From assembly GCA_034440615.1 (NCBI GenBank), contig JAOTOM010005048.1:470001-534000 (forward strand): a DNA stretch of 64,000 bases, written 5' to 3'. The notes under the pieces are model-generated. The model was given only the letters and a program-made list of their open reading frames with translations, searched no databases and was not told where the DNA came from. The stretch comes from Ashinkailepas kermadecensis (taxonomy: Eukaryota > Arthropoda > Thecostraca > Neolepadidae). The position numbers were made by a program, and so were the translations under genes. Numbering within the stretch: the first letter of the stretch is position 1; each line of letters begins with the position of its first letter. Of the stretch, positions 33,826 through 45,060 are shown one piece after another.

Positions 33826-34033
33826 TTTCCACATCGGCCTGTGGGAGATGGCTGAGGAGCCGGAGGCCGGGTCTGGCCCGACGGGCGTCGGAGAGGCAGC
33901 GAGGCGCCACTGCGTGCGTCGCGGACCGTACTGTCAGACCGGGTACGGCGTCCGACTGGCGGCCACCACCAGTCTGCCGGTGACTGTGCTGCAACGGGCC
34001 ACTCACCTGCTGCAGACCACCCTGCACCCGCCG
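33826..34033 (+). CDS. MSH4: MSH4 exon 12 (ATPase C-terminal part)
   Basis: Completes Asn from exon 11, then FHIGLWEMAEEPEAGSGPTG, then VGEAARRHCVRRGPYCQTGY, then GVRLAATTSLPVTVLQRATH, then LLQTTLHPP. It matches MSH4 NMHFEVQHV ... [35 protein letters not shown], including the conserved YG(V/L)xxA and SLPxxV words of MutS proteins. The acceptor is GACCGGCAG and the donor CCG|GTTAGC, the same donor hexamer as exon 2. Phase 0 at the end. The next exon is 21 kb away. Confidence 0.9.
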
Positions 34034-35150
34034 GTTAGCCTGATGGACGGCACGCAGCAGCCGTCGCCTGTGGGGCAGGCATGCTCGGCACTGTCAGCTA
34101 CTGGTAGAGGGAAGGCCGCACCTGTCGTCTGGTGACGCGCCTCACTCCCTGAACCCGCTTCCATTGTCACAGATTCGGTTCAGTTTCAGTATGTTCGGTT
34201 CAGTTCAGTTTATTGTGGTTCCATCATCAAATATTCAGGACTTTTCAGTCATCACGTTACTGCGTATGAAAAAGATAGGAAGAGGTAAGCATCCAAAGTC
34301 AATCGTGCAAACTGGAAATTAACTCATCTCCTCGACGCAGCACACCCCTTGGGTTCGTCTTTGAACAGCGGTGTTGTATTTTGTATCGCCAGCGGCAAAT
34401 CGTTTAGAAAAGCCTGCTGTGCCGTGGCTGAGTTAGCGTTTATCTGCATTGGTTCTTTCCTCTGACAATGGAAACTATCCTGCCTGACACATGGTGTAGT
34501 TCCGTCGCACATGTCGGAAGGTTTGTGGCAAAGCGAATGCTGTGCCAGTGTGCAGTATCGATTTGATCGTGGCGAATTGATGATATTTCCGCAGGTTTTG
34601 CACCATTGGAATGCCTAATCATTGTGTTCCGTGCGACATTCTGGCATACTTTCTTTTCGTTGTCAGGACGCGGATACACACATTAATCAATATCTGCACT
34701 CAGTGAAGTTTTGTCGCCGTACAGTCCGTAAATTGGTAGATAGTACCAAATGTGTGACATTGCCCAGACCAACTATAATTTGTCCCACAACACATTGCGG
34801 TAGCAGGTGTCCGTCATGGAGGAAGGGAATCAGCGTAGCGGTACACTTTTCAGTCACCTATGATCAATGTGTGGCGTATGATCAAAACTAAGCCGCCTGT
34901 CAGAGGAAATGCGTAAGTTTTTCGCTGTTTTTGGTTTCATTTGCCGTTGAGATTCCAAGTTTGACTGTGATCTGGAGGACATCACGCAGCATGGTGCTAG
35001 TACCAGCCACTGGAAATTGAGTTCTGGTTACGCTAACACGCGCAACGGAGGGAGAGGGGCGCAATCCGCTCACCCTCTCCTGTTTTAGGCGATATGTCAT
35101 GAACGAGCGGGTTAAGGTAATGACATCTTGTGATGTTCTGACAAGTTGAT
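34034..35150. other. intron 12 DNA, unassigned
   Basis: No gene confidently assigned. Two minus-strand frames (34324-34512 and 34440-34679) are rich in Cys, His and polar residues and may be remnants of a mobile element, but I cannot name the family. Confidence 0.35.
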
Positions 35151-35154
35151 AAGC

Positions 35155-35495
35155 GCATCATATGCACAAAAAAAAATCGAAGTCCGCTTGTAAATATAGG
35201 AAATGCAGGGGTGTAAAGTCGACCGATCGGCCGGCGGCCGCCCAGCCGCCTAGCGTGCAAGGTCACCAAGGCTTTGTTGGTGCAGTTGTGCGGCGGAATA
35301 TTTCGACCTCATTTGACCCTGAAAGCATTGATCTAGGGTCATGCAATTTATAGTGAAGTGAGTTCACTACAACCGTAATCCGCCCTCCAAATTTTGTGCC
35401 TTAGGCTTCAGTACTTTCCGATACCTTAGTGTGGGGGGGGGATCCCCCCCACCCTCCGGTGCGCGTTATGTGAGAGGCCCTCCGCCATGCGTGTT
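35155..35495 (+). repeat. dispersed repeat, copy 1
   Basis: Shares, in opposite orientation, a series of words with 61555-61890: GTTATGTGAGAGGCC, CCTCCAAATTTTGTG, GACCTCATTTGACC, CTAGGGTCATG and AAGCGCATC. This is an old interspersed element of unknown class. Confidence 0.65.
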
Positions 35496-38400
35496 AAGTT
35501 TCATTTTATTTTCACCACGTCAATCCACCAGCTCTGCTAGTGTGCTCTTCTGAGTGCCTCACTGTGAAATTGTGCATGGGAGCTTTTCTTTTTGACCACA
35601 AACATAAATTGCATGTCGTTCACCAGTTGTGCATGTTCATTGTTTTGGCAAAGACGCAAGACATAAAACAGCTGAGGCTGCTCCTGATTGACGACAGTTG
35701 TGTTTGGCAGTGACGTGGACGGTGTTTACATAAGACAGCCGAGGTCACCCTCTGATAGACGCCAGTTGTGTTTGGTAGTAGCCCTTTTCACGACGGCCAA
35801 TAAGCACCGGGATGCAATTGTAGGAAAGTCCTATATTGGCACGCGAAAGTCTAGCAACCTCGTCGTTTGCGATAACCCCAGTCACGAAAGCACCAGTTCT
35901 TTTAGCTGCCCTGTATTGCCTGCAGCACTCGCACAATCACACGAGACCGACAGACACCGTACAGTACTTTCTCCTCTGAAGGTAAGCCGTGATACTGCCT
36001 TTCCTATGCATTTAGAAGCCGAATTTAGTTGGGAAGCACGCGCGCGCAACAGCGGTCCGCTCGCTAAGAGAATTCAAGCCCGACTCTTGGCGGCCGCACG
36101 GCCGCTGGTCACGCCTGAAGACCCCCGACCACTGATTGGCCGTTGAGCCAGAACCGCCCATTGACGTCACATCCATGTTCTAGAAGCTTCTACGGAAGTG
36201 GCTTTGCCTTTAATGAAGGGTACTATGTGATATTTACGGTACCCTATTTTACAGTTACTATTACGGTATACTTTTACAATCGGAAGTCTTACTGGATTAT
36301 ACCAATTACGGTTATGGGACAGCCAAACGTATAACTTTATGTGGACTGGGTGTGGTACCGGCTGCACAGTATTGAGGTCACATCTCTGGCGCCGGGATGA
36401 CTGCCGGAGAGGGGAGGGGAAGGTACAAGGTCCAGTGAACGGTGGCTGCTTACGTCGGCATCAGACAGGCGGACGCCATTCTAGGTGCCTGAGACTTGTC
36501 GCGCCAGGAACGGAGGGGGTTGGGGGCTGAATTTATGGGATCAAGATGCTCAAAAGCTAACTCTCTTACACAATGTCGATGACCTCGTCTAGTATGAAGG
36601 GCATATCATTGAAATATATGTACTTTATCTGTATATATGGAATGTTCAAGAAGTTTTAACTATGAAGTAATCAATTCAATATTAAACTTAACCAACATAT
36701 TCAAATTGTGGCACTGTTTGAAAAAAGCGCTCAATTCACAGAAACAACTAGCCAATCTGGCCGCATTTGGCACCATGGCCGGGAGGTAGGAGTTGTCGGA
36801 TAGAACATAAATTTGCCGTTGGATTACCAGCAAATATACAATATTAGGGATAAAGTGGTAGTATATATCCTGCGGATGAATATTTTTCCTTTTACGTTTT
36901 ATTGTATGGCTGTGAAGTACCTGTATTATGAATAAATATTGAAATACATCATTTCCAGATGCTACGATTCCTTCTTTACGCTCCCGAAAATATTAAATTA
37001 TCTCCACTTTACAAGCGGGTTGTTTACAGTTGTAATGGCATCCGCTGTACCGCACCATACGTGGCTCCGTTTTTAAATGTTGCTGTACTCCTACTTGAAA
37101 ACCCCTACTGTAGGGGGAGGGCAATTGATCCTTGTCTTTGAATATCATACACGCAAGAAAGAACAAAGCATGAATTGTTTGCAGCACCCAAAAGACCGCA
37201 ACACGTCCAAAATATGCGCATCTGAGACAAATTTGTTTGTTGGCTCGCCTGACATATTTCAGCCATAAATGATGCAATCAGAGCACAAATAATGACGTCA
37301 TTTTTTTAACGTGGATTATGATTCGTCCCAGCTATCATAAAGGGCCAATCACTTACTGCAGTTGAAGTTGGCTGGCGATATTGATCAGAGTGGTCGAGTG
37401 CTCGGAAAATTTGGCATTTGAAGACCGCTGAATTCGACAAACAGCTGTTGTCATCGAGTTTACTTCCGAAGTCAGGCTCGCTTGGTCTGACTTCCAGATT
37501 TCCGACCAGATGACGTCCCAGGCGCGGATGTGGGTGTACATTTTCAGGGTTTGTGCATAAACAAGCTGTTACTAGTCCAAAAACTTGTCGTATTAAGTAA
37601 CTGAACCTACTCTGCTTGCTTATTGACATCATAAATTGGTCCAATCTACAGACTAAAAGCTTTCAGATCAACGTAATTATTATGCTCTTACCCCGCCATT
37701 GGGATGTCATGACGATTACTTCCCGCTAGTGCACGCGTGAAACCGCCTAGTGTTGCATTTCCATTCGTGTCAGCTATTCTGACCATTGTAGGACCATGAA
37801 AATCATTTTTCTAACCAATGTAGGTCAGCATTGTACATGCCAAACCTGCCGATCAATTTTTTTTATAATCAGTCGCATCGAAAAATTTTGAGCATTGCAA
37901 AATACAGATTTCACCAGTCTCTCGCGCAGTACGCACAATCGGCTATATCAGAGAAGTTTCGGTTGAATGGTGGTGATGGTATCCGTGCTGAAAATAGAAA
38001 ATAAATGGCACTGGTTGAAGTGCAAACCGGCCTGTTCGTGCACAAGGCGCTCTACGATGTTCGACGTAGCAGATAGCATTGAAGTCGGCCGTTGCCTAAA
38101 GTTCCACAGAACCCCTAGTCCAAAAAGATCTCCTCCCTCTGAAGTTTTTCTCGTGCCGTTTCACAAACGGGTAACATTAAATTAAGCTTCATTAGAGAAA
38201 CTGAATTTATAGCGGATTGTTATGGCCGGTTGCGGTTCCAGACAGACAAAGTCTAGGGGGGGGGGGGCTGTCAAGTTGCAAGCGCGAGACTATCGGCAAG
38301 TGCATGGAATCCTGGAAATAATTGCCACATTCTCGCACAATATTCTCCCTAGTTTTACTTCCTCACTGCACACTATTAGAAAAGTGTCCTTTTTGTACGC

Positions 38401-38760
38401 ATGTTTGTACCGGCCGAGCAGGCACTCCGACCAGACGTTATCGATATTTCAGCGCGGAACTAAATGTACAACAGATGTCCCTATTTATCGTCTTTCTGTA
38501 CTGTTCCATTTGATATATTTCTAAGAGCTAGATTAAAATAAAGAAATGTTGCGGTGCGTGTATGAGATTAAGGAAATAGCCCAATTAAAATAGTATCTCC
38601 CAAAACTCTTCTGTTTCCGGTGACTGAATTCTTCCTTGCTATTTTTTAAAAGAGATGCCAAGCACGAAGCCAATAGCTTCGATCACAAAGAGTCGGTAAA
38701 ACACAGAGAGCAATCGCAAGTGGCAATCCGGCTATTGGTGGACAGCAAGAACAGCCCCCT
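35496..38760. other. intron 12 DNA, nothing recognised
   Basis: More than 3 kb of mostly AT-rich sequence without a gene or array I can support. A G run lies at 38257-38266. Open frames at 35688-36146 and 37306-37644 (minus) have no known motifs. Confidence 0.4.
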
Positions 38761-38765
38761 ATTCT

Positions 38766-39581
38766 GTGAACTATATCCGCCACTTTACATTGATGTATGC
38801 AGGCTGCACTAGTGTCGCTCTTTCATGTTTCATTTGCTGTAGACCTGTAGAGAGAAGTGCTCCTAGTGAACAGAAGATTTCTAGTTGTAGCTCACAGGGG
38901 CAGTGGTTTAATGTCAGGGGGTGGAGGATTTGGAGGTGCGAGCCTAAGAAAGGGGGCAGTGAATGGCAGGTGGCAGGTGGTATGGGTGGCAGTAAACCTA
39001 GCCAAGCAGCTCAACAGGCAGGCATAGCAACTTCAAATAGGTTTCAGGCTTTGGAGGACTGCCCCCAGGATAATAGCAAGGATACTGTGCTGGTGGTGGG
39101 AGACTCTCGTGTGCGGCATTTAGATAGAGTTTTCTGTAAAGGTAGGAGAGGCTGGAGGTGCATCACCAGGCCTGGTGCCAAGGTTAGAGACCTGGTCCCA
39201 GTGGTGGCACAAGCCACCAGTGAGGACCAGTTTAGTACAGTTATAGTGCAGGTAGGAGTGAACAACGTAGGTCCTGCTAGGAGTAAGGAGCTGCTGCAGG
39301 ACTACAGGGCCCTTCTGGCCACCCTGAAGCAGAGCAAAAGCAGAGTTATTGTGACGGCTATTCTGCCCAGGGCTGAAGTCTCCCCTGAGTGGAGCTCTAG
39401 GGCACTGGCAGCCAATGCCAGGGTGGGTAGGCTCTGCAATGAGTTAGGTTTGACCTTTGTTGACAAGTGGTGCAGGTTTTATGGTTCATGGGACCTCTAT
39501 CAAAGGGATGGCCTGCACTTCTCCGAGAAGGGAGTGCAAGTGTTAAGTAAAGTGTATGAACATGTCCTTCAGGGAAACTAG
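38766..39581 (+). CDS. CR1 ORF1 with SGNH/GDSL esterase domain
   Basis: The frame is open for 271 codons; the true start may be the Met of MGGSKPSQAAQ further in. The C-terminal two thirds show the SGNH hydrolase blocks: VLVVGDSRVRHLD (block I, Ser nucleophile), TVIVQVGVNNVGP (block III, GxN) and DGLHFSEKGVQVL (block V, Asp and His). CR1-clade ORF1 proteins are known to carry such an esterase. The N-terminus before it has no motif I can name. The third block has Asn-Asn instead of the more usual Asn-Asp. ORF1 ends about 200 bp before the endonuclease frame. Confidence 0.85.
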   Translation: MNYIRHFTLMYAGCTSVALSCFICCRPVERSAPSEQKISSCSSQGQWFNVRGWRIWRCEPKKGGSEWQVAGGMGGSKPSQAAQQAGIATSNRFQALEDCPQDNSKDTVLVVGDSRVRHLDRVFCKGRRGWRCITRPGAKVRDLVPVVAQATSEDQFSTVIVQVGVNNVGPARSKELLQDYRALLATLKQSKSRVIVTAILPRAEVSPEWSSRALAANARVGRLCNELGLTFVDKWCRFYGSWDLYQRDGLHFSEKGVQVLSKVYEHVLQGN

Positions 39582-39777
39582 ATAATGGGGTGGGGAGGGA
39601 AGAAGTGGCATTACCATCTCATGAATATGCCAATGGTGACAGCATAGGCAATAGAACCTCACAGTCAGCAAATGGGATGGCAGAAGATCAAGGGGGCAGA
39701 GTGGTAGCTCATCCAGAGATGATAGAGCTACTCAGCATGAAAAAACCAAAGATGGTTATGGAACGTTTCTTAAGTGT

Positions 39778-40653
39778 ATGATGCTTAATGCTCAGAGTAT
39801 TCGATCCAAATTTGACGAGTTCAAGTGTTATGTTGCTGATGAGGAACCAGATTTTGTTTGCATTACTGAGGCATGGGTCAGTGAGGGGTATTTTGGGGAT
39901 AACTTGCAGGACTATGAGATCCAGGGATACAATATGTTTTCATGCAATAGGGGTCCAGCAGTGAAAGGGGGTGGTGTAATGCTCTATGTGAATAGCTTAT
40001 TCAGTTCTCAAAAAGTAGCAGATGGGGTGAAAAATGTGTCTGTGGAGTCCATTTGGCTTGATGTTTCTGTGGGAAAAGGCAACAGCAATAAACTGAGAAT
40101 AGGAGCTTTGTACCGATCAGGAACCTTGCCACATTCTCAGCAACTGAAGCTTGATAAGGTGATTTGTGAGGAAATCAGGAGAAACTTTCAGAGGAAATGC
40201 CTTATTCTTGGTGACTTTAATCTAAAAGGATATGAAAATGTTGGTGTTGGCTCCCCAGCATGTAAACTGTTTAGGAAATGCCTTGAAAAGAACCTGTTCT
40301 TACACCAGTTTGTAACAGAACCAACTAGGCAGGGCTCATTCTTGGACCTTGTCTTCTCGGATTTAAGTGATTTAGTTCAAGACTTGACTGTAGGAGAAAC
40401 TCTGGGAAGAAGTGACCATAACATAGTGAGATTCAAGGCACATGTAGCAGGGACAATCAAGGATAATTTGGCAAAGGTTCCAAATTTTAACAGGGCAGAC
40501 TTTGACTGCATGAGAGCGGCTTTAAGTGCCATAAAATGGGAAGAAGAATTCTCCGATTTAAATGCCTGTGAAATGTGGGAAGAGTTCAAATCTTACTTGA
40601 GGAAATTCAGATTAGACATGTCCCCCAAAAGCAAAGGCGCAAAAGAAGAGTAG
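39778..40653 (+). CDS. CR1 ORF2, APE-type endonuclease part
   Basis: Begins MMLNAQSIRSKFDEFKCYVA and carries the APE endonuclease residues: Asn in NAQSIR, Glu in VCITEAW, GDFN in CLILGDFNLKG, LDLVFSDL, and the SDH of GRSDHNIV. The endonuclease nicks target DNA for target-primed reverse transcription. The frame shifts by one base near 40620-40650, where DMSPK continues as SKGAKEE in this frame but as QRRKRRVGKPAW in the frame leading to the reverse transcriptase. It is thus the 5' half of one broken ORF2. Confidence 0.88.
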   Translation: MMLNAQSIRSKFDEFKCYVADEEPDFVCITEAWVSEGYFGDNLQDYEIQGYNMFSCNRGPAVKGGGVMLYVNSLFSSQKVADGVKNVSVESIWLDVSVGKGNSNKLRIGALYRSGTLPHSQQLKLDKVICEEIRRNFQRKCLILGDFNLKGYENVGVGSPACKLFRKCLEKNLFLHQFVTEPTRQGSFLDLVFSDLSDLVQDLTVGETLGRSDHNIVRFKAHVAGTIKDNLAKVPNFNRADFDCMRAALSAIKWEEEFSDLNACEMWEEFKSYLRKFRLDMSPKSKGAKEE

Positions 40654-42497
40654 GAAAGCCAGCATGGCTTACACCAGATTTGACAAAAGCAATTAAGGCT
40701 AAGAAAGATGCATTTAGAGTATTTAAGGAAGCTTCAAATATAGTAAATCTAAGGTTGTATCAAAAAGCTAGAGACGCTGTGAAGCAGAAAACCAGAGCAG
40801 CAAAGCGAGCAAAATAATTGGATTTGGCTAGGAACTGTAATGGGGACAGTAAAAAGTTCTTTAGTTTCTACAAGCTAAGTAAAGTTTCAAGCACAATTGG
40901 TGCACTGGAAGTAAATGGGATTATATTGAGTGAGGATGGTGAGATGGTTGAGGAATTGAGCAAGCAGTTTAAATCAGTGTTTACATTGGAGGATGTGACT
41001 AATCTACCAACTGTGAACCACAGCTCAGCAACAGGTGATCAGTTACATGATGTTAATTTCATTGACAGTGATGTTGTTTTGAATTATGTCAGGAAAATAA
41101 AGCCAAACAAGGCAGCAGGACCTGATGGAATTTATGCTAGAGTATTGCGGGAAGCTGAAAAAGAATTGGCAATTCCACTCAGTATAATATTTTGTAGGTC
41201 AGTTTCACAAAATGAAATTCCAACCGATTGGAAAAGGGCAAATGTAGTTCCTATTTTCAAGAAAGGAGAAAGAGGGAAAGTTGAAAACTATAGGCCAGTA
41301 AGCCTCACATCACTAGTCTGCAAGGTACTTGAATCAATTATCAAGGATAAAATAGTTAGTTTTCTGGAAGCAAACAGAGTGATTCAAGATACTCAACATG
41401 GGTTTAGAAAAGGGCGATTGTGTCTCACAAATCTCTTGGACTTTTTTAATTTTGCTACAGAACAATTTGATAAGGGAAATCAGGTTGATGTAGCATATCT
41501 TGACTTTAGCAAGGCCTTTGACAAGGTACCTCATAAACGGTTAATGATGCAGCTTCAGGCCCATGGTATTGTGGGTAACATCCTAAAATGGATAGGGTTC
41601 TGGCTTTCAGATAGACAGCAGAGAGTGATGCTAAATGGTACAAAATCATCATGGCAAAATGTTCTTAGTGGAGTCCCCCAGGGGTCAGTACTGGGACCAC
41701 TATTGTTCATTATGCTTGTAAATAACATTGAAAGTGGCCTAAGCAGTAAGGTTTTGAAATTTGCAGATGATTTCAAGGTCTTTAGGGCAATAACAGGGCA
41801 CAATGAGCAGGTCTTGCTGCAGAAAGACTTAGACGAGCTTGTGAAGTGGTCCGAAAAATGGCAAATGAAATTTAATTTTGATAAGTGCAAAATCATGCAT
41901 GTAGGTAGGCAGCATATCAAGGCTCCATACTTGATGGGTGGCCAAGTACTATCTGTGACTCAGCAGGAGAAGGACTTAGGTGTTATTTTGAACACAAAAT
42001 TGGGGGCATCAGAACAGACCAAAGAAGCCAGGAAGAAGGCACTAAAAATGCTTGGGGCAATAAATAGGAATGTATCATACAAAAGTGAGGAAGTCATCAG
42101 GAAGCTTTATTGTGCATATGTCAGGCCACATCTGGAATATTGTCTCCAAGCTTGGTCCCCTAGTTATGAAAAAGATTGTTGGCTTTTAGAGAGAGTACAA
42201 AAGAGGGCAACACAAATGGTGAATGGTATGGGCAACCTGGCATATGAGGAAAGATTGAAGAAATTGAATATGTTTTCACTTAGATATAGAAGGCTGAGAG
42301 GAGATCTCATCGAGGTCTTTAAATTTGTTCATGGTCAGGAACAGGGTTATCTCAGGGAACTGTTTGAATTTAACAGAAATGATGCAATTAGAGGTCATCA
42401 ATTCAAAATTAAAGTTAATCACAGCAGGACAAGGTTAAGACAGTCCTTCTTCACGAACAGGGTAGTAGAACCAGCTGCCAGAAACCAATGTCAGTAG
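40575..42497 (+). pseudogene. CR1 ORF2, reverse transcriptase part (broken)
   Basis: In frame from about 40620. A TAA at 40815-40817 interrupts it, and it then runs open to 42497. RT blocks are in order: NKAAGPDGIYARVLRE, ANVVPIFKKG, NYRPVSLTSLVCKVLE, QHGFRKGRLCLTNLL, VAYLDFSKAFDKVPH, LSGVPQGSVLGPLLF and the catalytic FADD in KFADDFKVF. The thumb segment YVRPHLEYCLQAWSP follows. All catalytic Asp residues are present, but the frameshift before it and the stop make this copy inactive as it stands. Confidence 0.9.
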
Positions 42498-43159
42498 CAA
42501 CACATTGAACATCTTTAAGAACAGCATAGACAATCATTATAAGAATAGGGGGCTTGTTTTTCGGTATTCCAGGGAGAGTTGATCAACACATTTGGTGGAC
42601 AACTGGTTCAGTGTACAGAGTGCAACCAAGAAGGGCCCTTGTGGCTCATAGTTGCACTGATCTTTTATGTCTTTATGTCTTTATGCTAGAGCCTGTACTA
42701 CTCAGGGGCGGTCGGCCCCTGTAAGGCACTTAGGCAGTCACTGACGGATCCAGGGAGGGGCCATTCCGGCCATGCCCCCCCCCCCGAAGCGCTTAAAAGG
42801 GGGGGCAATAGTGTCTTTTGGCCCCCCGAAACCAACAGAAGTCAACTAAATTAAAATGCAGTAACCTTTGCCGAGGTTAAAAAATAATGTCTGGATGAAA
42901 GAATCTCCAATTTTAAAGGATTTTGTTTTTTTTATTAAAAATAATTGTTTGGAAGCCAGTATGGTAGCATAGTGGATACTGACACACATCGAGGGTTCCA
43001 TGCTGCTCAAGTTCTGCTTACAGGAAGAGTTGACAAAATCGGATCCGCCAGTGTGCACACGTGCACGAACTTGACGTGGTACAAGACGTTGAACGTGAAC
43101 GTGAACGTTTTGGTAAACAAGAACAAAAATCCGGTAACATAGAAACGGTGGAGGTAGAC

Positions 43160-43346
43160 TTGGGACCCTACACAGGAAATTATGTTGTCAATTATTATTT
43201 TATTTTTATTTGTATTATTATTTAAACAAATGGTCCCCGTTGCCAAATAGTGGTCGAATGCGATGCTTTTAACCAAAAGTGGGAGAATGGGCACCCTCCA
43301 AATCCGTTCGACCCCTCCCCTGATGCAATTCCTAGGTACGCCACTG
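43160..43346 (-). mobile_element. small dispersed element, copy 1
   Basis: Read from the right, it starts CAGTGGCGTACCTAGGAATT, then GCATCAGGGGAGGGGTCGAA, and ends in AT-rich DNA. A homologous stretch lies at 49455-49602 in the same orientation (GTGGAGTACCTAAATTTGCG, then GGGGCAAACGGATTTG). The terminus CAGTGGCGTA is like hAT-type ends. Confidence 0.6.
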
Positions 43347-43523
43347 GGGCATGGGGAGGGGGAGGGCAGGGGGCTGATGCCGAAAACCGAAGTTGCCCTC
43401 TGGCAGATGTCGCGATATGTAGCGTTTTCGTTTCATAACAAGCGTATGGAATGCGGCCATTTTGGAGTGAAGTCCAGTCTTGGGTTCTAATACTAAAGTC
43501 TATTTTACTCTTAATGGAGATCC

Positions 43524-43531
43524 CGTGTGAG
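43524..43531. repeat. 8-bp target-site duplication, left
   Basis: CGTGTGAG immediately before the transposon end CAAGGGCGTCGCCAC; identical to 50601-50608. Confidence 0.85.
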
Positions 43532-43699
43532 CAAGGGCGTCGCCACCGTGGGGGGGCAGGTGGCAGTCGCCCCCCCCCCCTGCCGTGAAACTGGGGGGGG
43601 GGCGCCGCCCCCCTGAAATTTGAGGAGGCCCCTATCCGCAAATGCACAGCAAAAAAGGTGAGCAAGGAGGCCGACGGGACAGAAGATCATGCTGTCAAT

Positions 43700-45060
43700 G
43701 AGGCCTCAAGACTGACGAGGCCCCCAGGAAATATAATCAGGTCTCTATAAGAGACGTAGAACAGAGATTGGGAGGAGGCCCCCAGGACGAAAAGGAGGTC
43801 CCATGACGAAAATGAGGCCCCAAGACGAAAAGAAGGTCCCAAGACGTAGAACAGAGATTGGGAGGAGGCCCCAGGACGAAAAGGAGGCCCCGCGGGCGAA
43901 AAGGATGCCCAGGACGGAAAGGAGGCCCCAAGACGTAGAACAGAGTTTGGGAGGAGGCCCCCAGGACGAAAAGGAGGCCCCCCAGGACGAAAAGGAGACC
44001 CCCAGAACGAAAAGGATACACCAAAGGACGAAAAGGACGCCCCCAAGACGTAGAACAGAGATTGGGATGAGGTCCCCAGGACGAAAAGGAGGCCCCCAGG
44101 ACGAAAAGGAGGCCCCCAGGATGAAAAGGAGGCCCCTAAGACGTAGAACAGAGATTGGGAGGTGGCCCCCAGGACGAAAAGGAGGCCCCCAGGACGAAAA
44201 GGAGACCCCTAAGACGTAGAACAGAGATTGGGAGGTGGCCCCCAGGACGAAAAGGATGCCCCCAGGAAGCAAATGAGGCCCCCAAGACGTAGAACAGAGA
44301 TTGGGAGGAGGCCCCAGGAATAAAAGGAGGCCCCCAGGACTAAAAGGAGGCCCCCAGAACGAATAGGATGCACCCAAGGACGAAAAGGAGGCCCCACGAC
44401 GTAGAACAGAGATTGGGAGGAGGCCCCCAGGACGAAAAGGAGGCCCCCAGGACGAAAGACGCAGTCGATGCGCCCCCAAACTCCAACAACCAACCCCAGG
44501 ACGAAAAGGATGCACCAAAGGACGGAAAGGATAGGATGCCCCCAAGACGTAGAACAGAGATTGGGATGAGGTCCCCAGGACGAAAAGGAGGCCCCCAGAA
44601 CGAAAAGGAGGCCCCCAGGACGAAAAGGATGCCCCTAAGACGTATAACAGAGATTGTGAGGTGGCCCCCAGGACGAAAAGGAGGCCCCCAGGACGAAAAG
44701 GAGGCCCCCAGGACGAGAAAAGGAGGCCCCCAGGACGAAAAGGAGGCCCCCAGAACGAATAATGCACCCAAGGAAGACCCCCAAGACGTAGAACAGAGAT
44801 TTGGAGGAGGCCCCCAGGACTAAAAGGAGGCCCCCAGAACGAAAAGGATGCACCCAAGGACGAAAAGGAGGCCTCTTGGACGTAGAACAGAGATTGGAAG
44901 GTAGCCCCCAGGACGAAAAGGAGGCCTCTTGGACGTAGAACAGAGATTGGAAGGTAGCCCCCAGGACGAAAAGGAGGCCCCAGGACGAAAAGGAGACCCC
45001 AGCACGAAGAAAGGAGGCCCTCAGGACTGAAAGGATGCCACCGAGACGGGCAAGAAGCCA
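43700..45060 (+). repeat. GACGAAAAGGAGGCCCCCAG minisatellite
   Basis: Basic unit of about 20 bp (GACGAAAAGGAGGCCCCCAG). At higher order it alternates with a segment ACGTAGAACAGAGATTGGGA every two to five units. The array decays gradually from 45060 to about 46450, where only GGAGGCCCC and AGACGG words remain. The same GAGGCCCC word occurs in both subterminal regions of the surrounding transposon (43623-43632; 50524-50560). Long minus-strand frames (LLFVLGASF repeats) are spurious. Confidence 0.93.

Larger units (their letters stand above)
38766..42692 (+). mobile_element. nearly full-length CR1-like LINE
   Basis: The element has an ORF1 with an SGNH esterase, then endonuclease and reverse transcriptase regions. 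It ends in a short 8-bp tandem tail (TTTATGTC repeated at about 42667-42692), as CR1 elements do. Only one frameshift and one in-frame stop separate it from a continuous second ORF, so the insertion is fairly recent. The exact 5' end is not clear; 38766 is the start of the open frame. It shares its 3' words with the truncated copy at 20.2-21.5 kb. It lies in MSH4 intron 12, sense to the gene. Confidence 0.9.

Noticed and set aside
42746..43346. Second hAT-like element bounded by CACTGACGGATCCAGG and the end at 43346
   Set aside because: The two ends do not match as inverted repeats and no 8-bp duplication is present.
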